Below, in pieces: positions 11,785-25,200 of a stretch of 64,000 nt of DNA. The notes under the pieces were generated by a model. It searched no databases, was not told the origin of the DNA, and saw only the letters and a list, made by a program, of their open reading frames with translations. Every line of letters begins with the position of its first letter. The first letter of the stretch is position 1. Origin of the DNA: Halichondria panicea (lineage: Eukaryota; Porifera; Demospongiae; Suberitida; Halichondriidae); the NCBI RefSeq assembly GCF_963675165.1, contig NC_087385.1:1426501-1490500 (forward strand), read 5' to 3'. A program made the translations under genes and the position numbers.

Positions 11785-13196
11785 TCATGTGACTGGACGT
11801 GGCTGCCAGGTCTTCTCTCCACTCCGCATCCAGGCCTCAATCTCTCCCACTGTACGAGGGACACACGTCAGGAGCTCCACCCCTGTCGCCGTGACAACAA
11901 TGTCATCCTCAATACGAACCTGTACAGAGAGATAATTATGACCGTAAATATAATGCATCCAGGCACTGCTCAGAATAGGGTAATATGTATCACTGCATGC
12001 TATTGATGTCATGTGACGTACGCCTCCTGATCGCCTGAACCTGGTGAGCATGTCCCTGTTGATGAAGCAGTTCTGAGCAGGGTCCAGCAAGGCCTTGTTC
12101 ACCAACTGCAGTAAACACAGACTTGTGTAACATCCTCATGTACAGGTTACGTATAAAAATCAATTGCAGTGTGGGTGCTGAATACAATGAAAGCACCGCG
12201 GGTGCTGATGCCTCGGTAGAGATGCCAAAGCTACATAACATAAAGCTACTAATAGCTACACATGATGAAAATTTTTTCATCACTTAATTTGCTGCATGCA
12301 AGTGGGTAAGGATCGACCATGATTGTTGTTAAAAACGATCGATGCCAAAGTTCAAGTCTAAAACTGATTAATGGCTGCCATCAGCAGAGCCTTGCATATA
12401 CACATCACATTCTGTAGTACTACGGTATTGCACTAGGTATGTGTTGCTGTCTAATTGAGGCTCACATGTTCGATGAAGTAGACGCCTGGTTCAATGGTGA
12501 GGCACATTCCCTCTTGTAGCACACGCGCTGTTCTCAGTGACTTGAGCCCTGGGGCACCACTCCTCTCAACACCACCCTGCAGTCAAATAGCACGTTGATT
12601 ACCTAATTATGTACAATACCGTAGTACTACAGAATGTGATATGTATATTCAAGTCTATGTATTTAGAAAGCACGATATTCACAGACAGTAGGATTACTTT
12701 AAGCCTACATGTATATATCCGCTATACGATATGTGTAATGTGATTGTGATGCTAGTCTTTTATTTGTATACAGGACATGCTATTAAAAAGTTTCCTCCTA
12801 AACACGAGTTAGTTTTTGTCCAGTTGTTTAGTATCCCGTAATTCGCTATTTGGACTGAAGGTCTAGGAAAATACATGTACACTTAGTGAAATTCTCCAGC
12901 AATACATTTATACCTGCATGGAGACAGGATCATAATTAGAGGGGCTACCTCCTCCTATCCCCACTGTAGGATTACCCATATCTAGACACTCCCACTCACG
13001 CTTGGATATCCTCCGACATCGTGTACGTCACAGCCCATGAAATGTCCGAGGCCGTGGGGCATGAACACGGCACCCATGTGAACCTTCATCATATCGTCCA
13101 CCTCTCCCTGGAGAAGCCCCGCCCTCTTGAGCTCCTCTAGTGTCACCCTCTCTGCCAACTGATGCATCTCCACCCAACTCACTCCTGTGTATCAGT

Positions 13197-13252
<56 letters not shown>

Positions 13253-15457
13253 GCGTGTGGGGAGGGGGGGGGTAACGATTGATAGTTGCAAAGCACAGTG
13301 AAATCGAATACAAAAACAGCCAGATACTTCAGTCAGTAAGTAGTTGTATAGAAAACTGTACAATTTTTTGAGCAAAAATGAAACTGCAGCTAGGCTACCA
13401 CTTTTGAAATACAAACTGTAAAGACTCCCTGCAGACCACACCCCCACCTGGCTTGACAACGTCCATGACAGCCCTGTTAGCTTTGAGAACAATATTGTAG
13501 ATCATCTTCTGGTCCTCAGTGAACCGGCCGTTGACAGGGAATGAACAGGTGATGTCACTGGCATAGCAACAGTACTCAGCACCCATGTCAAACAGACTAG
13601 AGGGAAAATGGAAAATATAAAGTCTACATCGACTACTATAACCTGCTGGCCGCGTAATTATGGCTTATAACCAACCAATGCCGAGGGTGCATGGCCTCGG
13701 GTTAGATGAAGCTTGCCTATATTGGGCAGACCAACACAGTGGGTTTATTAAAGAGGTTGCCTACAGAAACACACGGTGTGCTATGGGGCCTATAACCTGG
13801 AGGGTGACCTGTTTTTACATTAAGGGACTGTACAAATCGTTTGATCAAGTCATCAATGGAAGTATTTATGCACACCAAAACTCTTACATGTAGCTTAGCT
13901 TAGCTTACTCCACTCACCACATGTCTCCTTCCTCGATGGTTTTAGCGTTTGGTTCTCCAGCGTGGCCGTAATGGAGGGTGGCACTGTTGTGACCACTGGG
14001 GGGGGGGGGTGTGTGGGGAGTGAAGAATTGAAGATCAGCACAGTTTTGACAAGCACAAATACACAAATCGGGGAAGTAAATTAAAAAATAAGGATTTTCA
14101 GCACATTGCAACTTCGCATTATCTGTTGAAACAGCTACACTCTAAGTATAACACACACTGGACACACACATCAAGAGTTAGCAAAGTATCCCTCCTCACT
14201 ACCCTCTTGTATATAGAGACTCTGTACAGCAAAGCAACTGATCCCTACACAGTCCCCCCACTCCCTCTTAGACTCACCTCCCACAGATGCAAGTGTAGGA
14301 GATGTGCCTCATCCCGCCGTGGGTGTAGCAGTAATGCCTGAACAGACTCTCCATCTGATATTCCTTCATCCCCGGACGAACGGCTCTCATGACCTCGCAG
14401 TGGGCTGCACTGCTCACCTGGTTAGTGTAGCGGAGCACCGTCACCTCCAGGGGGGTCTTGATCACTCGACTGGGGGGGGGGGCAGGGGGTACATGTCAAT
14501 AAAAGGAGTTGTATTATGTAGAGCAACATAGACCTCACCTCATGGTATGTACGATATGTACATGTAGAACTGATACCAAGAAGTACGGATTCAAGGAAAA
14601 TGTGTACAGAATTGAAAATAAGCAAACCAGAAACTAAAAGCGCTTCGAGACAATTAAAAGACAAATTGACAAGATGAACTTCATGAGACTGTGTACCAAA
14701 ATGTATTGAGCAGACTCACCACTCCATGATGATCGGGTGAAGGATCTTGTTGTTGATGATGGACTGGAAGCTGTGGGAGGGGTCAAATGTCATTAACCTG
14801 TGTCATCCATGTATTGTATGTAACTTACTTCCCAATGCCGTCAAAGCACGCCTCCTGACAAAACTTGCCACTGTCTGTATTCATCCCCATCTACAAAATT
14901 ATAATTACCGTCACTTTCATGTTACATTAGAGTTATCAATCTCTTGCTTACCAGAGTGAGAAGAATTGATGGATTCATTTTTTGGATCACCTCAACAATC
15001 TATATGAAATCAGCACATACTATGAAATATATAGAACACAGTGTGTGTGCATGTATAGACCATAGTGCAGGTTTGATACTGTTCTTGAGAGCAACATGTA
15101 TTTAAAACACATTCATTACGTTGTTTATTTTGCAGAATTAGTATCAGTGATCAATGAATCACTGGCTTGGTGCAAAACTACCCAATACTACCAGTACACT
15201 CACCTCATCAATGTAGCGCACAGAGTCGACATTGTACTTGTTCTTGAAGTGCTCACAAGAGTAGATCCTGTAATTCACAATCATGTATTATGACTTATAC
15301 TGCTTCCCACTTTCTGTACTCACTGTCCCATCCAGATGCCATAGTCCTCAGGCAGTCTTGGAATGAAGACAATGGTCTGTCCCGAGTCCACTTCCATAAT
15401 CCCCAGACAGTCAGGTTCCGATACCCCAAACAGCCAGTGGAAGTACGACTCCTACAA

Positions 15458-15513
<56 letters not shown>

Positions 15514-17061
15514 GGAGGGGTTGAAACAAAAAAAATAAATTGTGAAGAACTGCCTTATCTGACCAGAGAAGAGGGTGCCTGCCACCTCTCCTATTTCCAT
15601 AATGCACTTACATTTATTAAATTGTTTATGAGACATGAGTGGCTGCAGGAATAACTACTATAAGTTATAATTATTTGTATTTATGCTTCTAATAATATGT
15701 AATTTACTATGTAGTTTACCTCAGTTCTTGTAATCTAGTCTTTTTACTTGAATTGTGTTTTTTTACTGGTTTTTAATACTCTCAGAGGAGGGAGGGGGGA
15801 GGGGGGTTTGGGTAATTATGTAGATGTAGTAATTGATAAGGATTTTACTTTCTGTGTCTTTCTTTAGAGGCTAAGAAAAATGCTGCCAACGCCTTCGGTT
15901 CTTTAAATTATTAAACACACCAATGGTTAGAAATATAGTATAGATTATGTCATAATTAGCTATCTACATGTATGTCCATATCCACTGGGGGTGGCCATGC
16001 TGATCTGCTAAATTTGGAATCTGTGCTTAATTTAATTAAAGTATGCACAATTAAGGTAGGTTAACAATAGAAAGGCAAACACCACAAGGCAGAGAACAGA
16101 CAGAAACAGAAAAGCACACAGATGCTCGGCCTGGAGAGCCGAGAATGATGGGTTAAAGAGTCTTTAACGGTGCACCAACTCTCCCCATTCATCTGTTGCA
16201 TTCAGTCACATAATTATTATACACAACTACACTCAATAGTACATTGGGGCCATGCTGAATAATTATTGTAAAGCTGTAAATCAAGCTGACATGAATTATA
16301 AAGACTTATCTTCTAACTTGGACTTGATATTGGTTGCTGTGATATTTCTAGTTGGCTTTTAAAAGAAAAACTTCTGAGGGGGGCTTATAGGTATAAAGTA
16401 CAACACTGTATTGTATGGCCAGGTTTTGTGGTACATGTAGTTGATGGGGTTGGGGCAATGTGGGTTCTTTTATGTTGTTAAGCTGAAGCAGCACAAAACA
16501 AACACTAACCTCAAATTTTGGTTCTTAGAATTAGCAACAGGCATTAAATAGATAGTAGTGTGTGTGTGTGTGTGTGTGTGTGAATAAGACTCTATGTCAT
16601 CATTATCATCAACAAGTACACTCTAAGGATGCCGAGTGTAGCATTGTACATTCACTGCCTACTCTGACTCATGTAACTACATGTACCTATCACGTTTTCA
16701 CAAGAAATTAGGTCAATAAATCAATGTTCCGTACAAAATCTCGTGCAATGAACACACACACACAGTCATACACTCATGCTGCACCTGTCGAAAGATCTCC
16801 TCTGTATCGGAGCAGTATCGTGTCTTGCTCTCCCCTCCCTGGAGCACCACCACTGCCCCACCCCCTGACACACCCTCACTCCCTCGCAGTTTCTCACACA
16901 GACGAACACGGTTGGTGGAAAACAGCTCCATGGGAACAGACAACGTGTGGTCACCCAGAGAGAAGTTAGCACTGCATGGAAAGTTGTGCATAACTGATAT
17001 GACGCAGAATGGTGTAAGCTTACAGTGCTATGTATGTTGCTTACCCTGTTCCCTCTGCCAT
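11785..17061 (-). CDS. PEPD: Xaa-Pro dipeptidase, prolidase (496 aa)
   Basis: Fourteen exons join in phase: 17061-17045, 16971-16785, 15451-15324, 15267-15204, 14999-14952, 14890-14829, 14770-14720, 14469-14278, 13995-13918, 13596-13448, 13184-13000, 12576-12466, 12105-12022 and 11919-11785. The N-terminal domain ([23 protein letters not shown]) precedes a pita-bread metallopeptidase domain. Metal ligands of the family are present: Asp279 (FDMGAEY), Asp290 (YASDITCSF), His373 (MPHGLGH), Glu416 (LTIEPGVYF) and Glu456 (RIEDD). The enzyme releases C-terminal proline from dipeptides with two Mn ions in the cytosol. Human PEPD is 493 aa. The first coding exon is only 17 bases. It is tail-to-tail with NOB1 and head-to-head (325 bp) with the kelch kinase. 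Several C-rich tracts directly precede acceptors. Confidence 0.97.
12190..12400. repeat. Dispersed repeat, CGCGGGTGC family, in PEPD intron 12
   Basis: Contains GCACCGCGGGTGCTGATGCC and, downstream, CGACCATGATTGTTGTTAAA, matching the two parts of the interrupted copy at 2070-3560. Non-coding. Confidence 0.5.
13200..13256. repeat. GT dinucleotide repeat in PEPD intron 10
   Basis: About 25 GT units followed by a G-run. On the gene's strand it is a CA tract ending near the exon 11 acceptor. Confidence 0.9.
15457..15512. repeat. GT dinucleotide repeat in PEPD intron 2
   Basis: About 26 GT units directly beside the exon 3 acceptor (exon starts at 15451 on the minus strand). Open frames across it are repeat artefacts. 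Confidence 0.9.
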
Positions 17062-17386
17062 CTTGTAGAGCTAGAGCACACAATGGTACTAGAGCAGAGT
17101 GGTGAATAGGTAAAGATCGTGTTAGGTCCCCAACTTTCACGAGACTAGGCCAGTGGTAGCCTCGATCCCAGGCCGCACTTCATCCAAGGCCTGTTGAAGG
17201 AGCCAGGTTGGTACATGGCCACTCGATCACAGGTACTAGGAGGTGGGGCTGTTGCTGTGTTGAGTGGACATGAGAGTGTGTTTCAGTTTGCTATTGTGAG
17301 TGTCACTGTATTCATATATATGTGAAGCTAACCTATGTAAGTATGTTACTACTGATGCTCAAATCTCACCCCTACAGGCCTAGACA
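17062..17386. promoter_or_regulatory. Shared 5' region of PEPD and the kelch kinase
   Basis: 325 bp lie between two divergent start codons. An acceptor-like CCCTACAG at 17371-17378 just before the kinase ATG suggests a 5' UTR intron there, so the true shared promoter may be shorter. A short TAGCCTCGATCCCAGGCCGC element (17157-17205), related to the 9-bp-duplication MITE family elsewhere in the window, lies in the middle. No TATA box is evident. Confidence 0.4.
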
Positions 17387-20300
17387 ATGCAAGCTCTTCG
17401 CTCCATATTTAGTCTAGCACCAGCTGAACAACAAACCGGAACAAATGCTCCTGTTGAACCACCACCTTGTTTTCTACCATTCTACGCTGAATCTGATGGA
17501 CGCCATTACTATTGGAGGGGATTTGGTGCAGAGCTGGGCACTAACATGATTGCTGTGTATGACTCAGGAACTGAGCTGTGGAGCTTCTTGCCCACCACTG
17601 GACCTCTACCCCCTGGAGAGTGGGATGGTCGCTCTGTTTGTGTAGGTCGTTACCTGTACGCCTTTGGTGGTTGTGATGGGTCTTCTTACGTCAATGACAC
17701 GTACAAGCTTAATCTTGACACTCTCCAGTGGACCAAAGTTCAATCCACTGGTAGTCAGCCTATTAAAAAGATTGACTGTGGACTTGTCAGCGTGGATGAG
17801 AGAACTCTGTGCTGCTTTGGAGGACTCGGTATTGGCCCCACACAACCAGGATCAACATTCACCAGGGACACACAATACACTGATGGAAGTGGATGGACAA
17901 ATGAGTTCCATCTCTTTGATGTGCAAAATGGTAAGTGTCATCACTAAGACTACTATAGCCTCCTTCGCAGGCCTTGGATTGAAGAGAAGGCCTGCTACTT
18001 GCGCATGTGCAAAATTATTAGAGTCTGAATATACAGACAAAAAATACAAATTCGGTAAAAGTCATACAGTATGTTTATGTTCTTTGTTGTTGTTGTCCCC
18101 AAAATTATTTGGAACAACCCTACAATGGTACCATCAACAATAGTTTTGGCCATGCTCAGTTGCTCAACCCAAAAACCACTTCCAGGTGTCTGGTCGTCAC
18201 GTGAGCTCAAAGGAGAGAGACCTCCTCCCTGTGATAGCTTCACGTTCACCAAGTTGGACCAGCACAGGGCAGTCCTCTTTGGAGGGAGACAACCAAACCA
18301 TAGGGTTAATGATGTCTATGTGTTTGACTTCAGGAACATGGTGAGTTGATGACATTAGTCACTAATATATACCACCTGTATGTGTGTATGCCTAAAATAT
18401 TATTTGGCGAGACTATACATACATTTGCTGTACATGTTTACCACATAATATGACAGTGTATATTCACTGTGTGTAGGAGGTCACTAAGGTGAAGCCAATA
18501 CAGGGAGAGCCATGGCCAGTGGGGAGGTCATCCCATGCTGCCTGCTGTCTCAACTATGGCCAGGACCACCCTCAACTACTGGTGTATGGAGGAGTAGATA
18601 ACGACGTCAAAGCACTGCGGGACATGTGGATACTTAATGTTGACATTGGCAAGTGGACAGAGGTGATCTTTAGCCAGTTACTCCAGCTGTTGTTGTAGAT
18701 TATAGCAGGAGCAGGTTACAGAAGGGAGCGTCTTACGTTAGGAATTGCATCTCGTAAGTTTGTAAAGCATGACCTTATGCAAAACCGCTAAGTGGGTAAT
18801 AATCATCTGTGGGCAAGTGCTAATTGAGCTGACGGTGCACTTTTACCAGCACATTGGTCAATAAAAGTGAAAAGCTACAGCTAGCTAGCTAGCTAGCTAT
18901 AGGCCTGGTAGTAAGCTCTCTCTTCTAAGAGCCCAAGTAAGATTCCCTACTGCAAAAACAAAACGCCTGTAGTATGTGTTAGTCTAAGTCTAGCAAACTT
19001 TCTCTTTACAAGTGACTGGATATGCTCTTATTTCAGTACCTCACCAATGGCAGTCTTTTCCATGATGTATACCAACATCCATCAAAGACCTAGCTATTCG
19101 TTTTAGCGCTCAACCTAGCTCTCCTGCTGCTGCATACAAAATCTGTTCATAATGATTTCACAGGCTGACCGCGGTCTGTAATTTATGTACACAGTACTTA
19201 AACACTTTTATTGTAAGGCAATGCGGCGTTTAGGAAAACACACGAGATGTGATTCCCATACCTATATGTAGAGTTAGACTTCTGTAATCTGCTCCTGATT
19301 ATAGATACCTCTCACTTTGCAAATATGTTTCACTCGTACGTATGTGAACACATAGATTATTGTACGCATCATTATGATAAATCTTTTTTTCCAACTTTAG
19401 GTGACACCTCTTGGGTCAGTGAAACCACGTGTTTTCCACTCCACCACTGCCACCAGTCTGGGACCAGGACTCACTGAGTTCCTTATTTTTGGAGGCCGTC
19501 GGAACTGGCTGGGTGATAATATTACAGAGACAACCATACTAAGATTCGGTAAGGAACTAGAAGAGTAGCGTATATAGAAACTGGATTAATAGCGCTTATA
19601 CTCGACTATAAGCGTATCTTTATTTTAAGCGCATTGTACTCAAATTAAACCAATTATGCAAAGGATATTATTAGTAGAATCAATTCAGCTAATCTATGAG
19701 CTAGCTAGCCTCGAATCCAGGCCGATTAAAATACGGCCTGGTATCTATTGCATGGGTGATAGTGCACATGCGCAAACTGAGTCTCCCAGTATTTGGGGGA
19801 TTTGTTTACGTTAGTAAACCTTTGCCGTAAACTAGTTCATTTGCTAGTTTTTTCCGTATTAATTTAACAAAGACCTTGTCTCCTGTGAAGCTGTGGCTTG
19901 TGCCCTCTATTGCGTTGTCGAGAAGGCTTGCACACTAGTCTGAAGCCAGAATAGGGTCTCATCTACCTCTACGATGGTCGTATATCACAGTTGGAAGCAC
20001 AGCAGAAACCAAATTCAAACATCCCGACCATACGACCATTATAGAGGTAGATGAGAGCCTCTTCTGGCTTCAGACTTAGTGTGCAAGCCTTCTGGCAACA
20101 CAATAGAGGGCCACTGCTAGCTAGCTGAGCTTCACCATAGGTGTAGATGGTATACATGGGCGTAGACGGGCCACTTAATCGGCCTGGATACTCGAGGCTA
20201 TGAGGTATAGCTAGCTTGTATACAGTGCATGCATGGTAGCTATATATAGCTGGTGATATCCATCTGGAAGTATGGCATGCCGTTACCTTGTTTGATCATG

Positions 20301-21794
20301 CTGAGAGAATGTAAGAGGTTGACTTGGACTCTTTTGTTCCAGTTCCTGGTCAATATGAACGTTTTTGAACGAGCTGTGTCATAATAGTATGATACATATC
20401 CAGTTAGGGTTGCCTGCCTGCCTTGCTTACTCACTTAGCTAGCTTACGAGTCAGCTCTCATCACAGAGTCACTGGGTGGGGCTCGAAAATGACTGCATTA
20501 TAGACACATTCTCGAATATAAGCATATAGAGATTGACCCCATGAGCGCATGTGCTAATTAATAATCTAGTTTCTACCGTATGTTAAGCAGTAATAAATGT
20601 GGCAAAGATAGTGTATATGTATGCTGTTATGATTTTGTTAATCCCCCTGCAGAGTTAACTGGACACGTACACTCAGTATCTGGTACTGGACCCTCGGCTG
20701 AGAAATGGGCTCTCGTAGATGTGGCCCACAACGACACTAGAGGCTCCAACCAACAACTGAGTGACAAGAGGATAAAGATCAGACAAGCAACTGCTCGTGC
20801 CTCATCAGTCAGTGAAACCAGCGACCACTCCTCCCAAGACCAGGTGAGGGCTCTTGAACAACAGCTACGAGCAGCAGAGCAGAGAGAGCAGGACACCCAA
20901 CGTTGCTGTGAACAACTGTTACAAGAGAAGGATCGGGAAATGGCTGCTCAAGGTCGAGAATTGACAGCTCTCAGGAGGGAGTTAGAAGGCAAGACGAAAG
21001 AGTTGGCAGCACACAGCACAGAGGTGTGGAGGATTCCGTCAATCAGAGTGAACATGATGAGAACGATTGGCACTGGAGGATGGGGGGAGGTGCTGGAAGG
21101 AACAGTGAGGGTGGCCGTCAAGCGACTTTTTGCTGCCATTGTCAACCCACGCAATCTGGAGAAATTCCAGAGAGAAATGATGCTCTTGGCTGAAGTACGA
21201 CACCCCAACCTGGTGCAGTTCATTGGGGCAGTGTTTGACCAATCCCCTCCTCTCATCATCACCGAGCTTCTGGACATGAATCTCCAACAAGCGTACGAGA
21301 CGAATCAACTGGTACCAGGAAACCATATATCGATTTTCGTGGACATTGTCCTAGCACTGGACTACCTGCATCAGCGCTACGATCCCATCATCCACCGTGA
21401 TGTGAGTGCTCCCAACGTCCTCCTCCAGCGAATGCCCAACCACCAGTGGAAGGGGAAGGTCTCTGACCTCGGCTCAGCCAACTTCCTGCAGCATGCTCAT
21501 ACGATGGGAGAGGGGGCTATAATCTACTCCCCTCCTGAAGTCATCCCTCAACCATTTGCACGACCTCCTCCACAAACGGTTAAGATTGACGTGTACAGCT
21601 ACGGCATTGTGTTGGCTGAAGTGACTGCTAGTCGATTTCCGAGTCAAGAAAATTTCCCTGAGATGTTTGAGCGAATTAAGAGAGAGCGCCCTGCAGTGTA
21701 CGAACTAATTGTCCGCTGCACTAAGAGAGACCCCAGTGATCGACCCAGTATGGCTGAGGTGCTCGTGGAACTGAACAAAATAGCACCTTTTTAA
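17387..21794 (+). CDS. Kelch-repeat / coiled-coil / TKL-type protein kinase fusion (724 aa)
   Basis: Five exons: 17387-17930, 18186-18340, 18477-18662, 19401-19548 and 20653-21794. Residues about 40-344 hold kelch-type beta-propeller blades (YAFGGCDGSSYVNDTYKL, VLFGGRQPNHRVNDVYVF, LVYGGVDNDVKALRDMW, FLIFGGRRNW). Residues about 400-465 form a coiled coil rich in E, Q and R. The kinase domain runs from about 478 to the end: glycine loop GTGGWGEV, VAVK Lys501, catalytic HRD with Asp594, DLG Asp616 in place of DFG, and an SPPE motif for APE. The catalytic loop reads HRDVSAPN, so the usual Lys of HRDLKxxN is Ser. Architecture suggests a signalling kinase whose propeller binds a partner; substrate unknown. 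The linker and whole kinase domain are one exon, while the propeller is split. A poly(A) signal follows at 21850. The start was chosen because it follows an acceptor and is the first Met in frame. Confidence 0.85.
19706..20200. mobile_element. Long foldback element with TAGCCTCGA ends, in kelch-kinase intron 4
   Basis: The left end TAGCCTCGAATCCAGGCCG is mirrored by CGGCCTGGATACTCGAGGCTA at the right. Inside, a second inverted pair (about 19903-19980 against 20031-20110) includes AGAAGGCTTGCACACTAG and CAGACTTAGTGTGCAAGCCT. Flanking 9-mers TGAGCTAGC and TGAGGTATA match at 6 of 9. Ends match the family with perfect 9-bp duplications at 50422 and 52008. Confidence 0.6.
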
Positions 21795-21849
21795 TTTACT
21801 ATAATTATATATATAATCAGTAAAAATTATACATGTACATGATGTAAAG

Positions 21850-21855
21850 AATAAA
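21850..21855 (+). terminator. Poly(A) signal AATAAA of the kelch kinase
   Basis: AATAAA 56 bases after the stop codon. The rest of 21795-22291, between the tail-to-tail kinases, is AT-rich and shows nothing else I can name. Confidence 0.6.
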
Positions 21856-22291
21856 TATCATGTACTCTTTTTTTGCGATTCTACGAGTTAATTGCATTTC
21901 AATCGTTGTATAATTATAATTATGGTACATGTTTATCCTGCATGGTTTACGTGTGCTTCCTATTATAATGCAATGCATGTGTTATTGACATCTATAGTGC
22001 TGTGAAAAACTCTTAATTGATTAGCTACACTCTTATTAGTTTGCACTTCCTATACATGTACATGTATATAGTTGTTTGGACTCCAAAGGCCATAATTATG
22101 GCCTACTGCAAACAGCAGGACTGCTTTAGCACATGATGAATTACAGGACTCAACCATTAACCCCTTTACTATAATAGAATCTGTGTAGCTATATACACTT
22201 GATCGAATCTATTGGATGAAATTGCAAAAAACAATAAGAAGAAAGACAAAAATTAATGTGAAAGATATAAATTAGAAGCCAAACAGACTGA

Positions 22292-25200
22292 CTAGAGTGA
22301 TTCAGTTTGTTTCTCAAGGAACACCAATTGGTCGACAAGGAAACAGTCTCTGATATTGGGCACAATCTCTCTCAGTTGAGCCATGATCACTAGTTCATCT
22401 TCCACCCTGTCTGTGTAGCGTGCCTTCACCAAACACTCATACAATTTATGGAAATCTTGAGCGCCAAAAATGTGTATGCACTCTCTGTAGAGACTGGTCA
22501 AGGGAAGTAACAACATAGACACAACAGAATGCATGCTAGTATATTGGGGGGGGGGACAATAATTATTCATGGTCTTAGTGCAATCACATTCCATAGTGTG
22601 GAATCATGTTGTGACTAGGATACGATCTGAGCAGCTGTATTTTCTTCTCCCTGGCCAAGGGTGTGAACGGGGAGACGCTCTCGTGAGGATCTTCCGGGGG
22701 TACCACGGGAACTGGAGCTGCAGGAAATAGGTGGAGAGGTGGTCAGTGGGTGTATAATAACAATATACAGCCATTATTATGTACCACGGTGGAATGGGAA
22801 CATAATCACAAAATTGCATTTGGAGGCTAAATACAGAATTCAGACTCACATGGGTGATTGGGGAGGTTCAGGGCATCCTCAATACACTCCAGGAATGCTT
22901 CATACTCATCCTAAAGCGTCAATAGTACACCATCTGTACACGTACACACTAACAGCACTCACATCTGATGACTCAAAGTCCTCGTACTGTGAGTAGTGGG
23001 TCTCGGCCAGGAGGGGGTCTTCCGGGATCTCCTCTGACGGCTGAGACATGATCACAACTCTCTGCCCATCAGGTACCTCATCCTGTGAACAAGAAGCCTT
23101 GTAACCACCTGAGCTATGAAGGTCTAAAATACATGTACCTGTCAAAATGACTCTAAGAACATATACAGTAGTTGTGTAATACAGAAATGCTGTGGTAGTG
23201 CAATGTGGAGGACACCAGTACCTTGTGTTCAATGCTCATGTCAGCTGGAGGATCACTGGGCTGAGGTGGCAACTCTCTCTTTGGACTGCCCTGTATACAT
23301 TAAAACACACACATGATAAGTGAATGATCACTCATTACACCAATAAAAATAGCGTTAACAATTTCACAATGCCAAGAAGAAGCTTATAGTACATGCACAC
23401 AATTGAACAGTGACTGAGTGCCTTCCTTACCCATGCCATTCTTTGAGGTTCTGCAATGATCTCTTCCATTGGTTCTACAGACATCTCCATGGGAACAGGG
23501 TCAAAGTACATTGACGATTCCGTGGCTGGTTGAGTGATAGAGAAGTTGGAGTCATTGAAGACGTCAGGATGTTCCTCCACCCAGGGGGGAATCACTCGCA
23601 CCTGTGTGTGTGTAGGGGGGGGGGGGGGGGGGGGGGTGAGTGACTGAATATGGCTAACATTCTATAGCTCTTAGGTTGACAGTGTACACAACCCAGTCGG
23701 ACTATAACATGCAGACTACTTACGTGTTGTTTCTTCCTCTCCCTCTCTCGTCGCTGCTGTATCTCCGAGAAGTTCTGAGCAGCAGCTCTCTTTCTCTTCT
23801 CAGCCTCCTCATCTGCCCGCTTCTTCTTACGCTGCTCCATCCTCTGACGGGGGGTGAGCTGTGAGTCGTCCGTCACCAGCTGCTTGAGCTTCACAGGGCT
23901 CCTGGGGAGTAGTAATGTATGTATGAGGGTGGGTATTAGCATATAGCATGGGGAGATGAATATTACCAAGAGTTCATAATGAACTCTTGATATTACATAC
24001 TAGTAGTAGATGACCAACAAAACTATTGCCCCTACATCACTACAGTCCACCGCTCACCAACTAAGCTATCAAATGACACACACACACACACCACAATGCT
24101 TCAGGGGAACAAATACAATTGATGAGAGACTCACAGAGCTTTAGCGATGGCGTCTGCCTCAGCAGCCAGTTTGGTCATGGAGCCACCTTTCATTGACATC
24201 CGCCCTCGAAGATTCTATCAGAGAGAACAGACAGTCAATCAACACCAGGTCCTGCTCACACTTCAGAGTATGAATTTACCTCCATGCATTGTTGTATGAA
24301 AGGCTCCTGTAGAACATCAACTGCCGTCGGTCTACTGTTGGGGTCTTTGTCCAACATCCTGCAGAGAGAGTAGAGTGAGTATATAGCATGTAGTTATGGT
24401 GTTGTACCTCGAAAAGATGTGTGCCAGCTGTGTGTTGAAGTGATCGGGTAGCCGTGGTTGATCCCCCTCCACTATCTTGTACATCACTGCCATCAAGTTC
24501 TAGTGGGAGCAGTACGGACGGTAGCAGCAGTATTACATACAACATGCACGGCCATTGAAAGGAAGACTCAAAGTACAAGCGTTCTGGTACCACCATGAAA
24601 CGTACACTATCTACTGTACAATACAGGTACACGTGCACAGAGGTGCTTTAGTATCAGTCCATCCATTACTACAATCATCCAACCAAATACAATATACAGG
24701 CGCACAAGAAACAACTAGAAATATCCAGCCTGTCCTCACCTGCCCCTGAAAGGCATGCTCCAGTGTGCACAGTTCGTACAGTACACAACCCAGTGACCAG
24801 ATATCCGACTTGACATTGTAGCCGTCGTGCTTGAGTACCTCCGGACTCATGTAGTAGGGTGTGCCTGTGAACGTGGTGGCCAGGTCAGACGTTCCCATGA
24901 GGATTCGGGAGATACCAAAGTCACCCAGTTTGATCAGATTATTCTTGAGGAAGATGTTTCTGTACAGAGAGAAACGAAAGCCGAGGGAGTGTCAAATATA
25001 GTGTCTGGGGGGCATTCGTATTCATGGCTTAGATTTGGATTTCAAATTAATACGCTAATAATTCATCAGTTACCAAGTGATTGTAGCTAGTAGTTTCTTA
25101 CCTTGCTTTGAGGTCTCTGTGCAGTACTCTGCGGTCGTGGATGTACTTGATGGCCGTGGTGAGTTGTATGAACCAGTCGATGATGAGAGACTCATCAAAT

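Noticed and set aside
13028-13492. 154-residue minus-strand frame with HTHT run
   Set aside because: Crosses PEPD exon 11, its intron and a CA repeat in the wrong frame.
20580-20652. Met at 20580 as start of an independent kinase gene
   Set aside because: An acceptor at 20651-20652 joins in phase with the kelch exon ending at 19548, and residues before it lack similarity; a separate short kinase transcript cannot be fully excluded.
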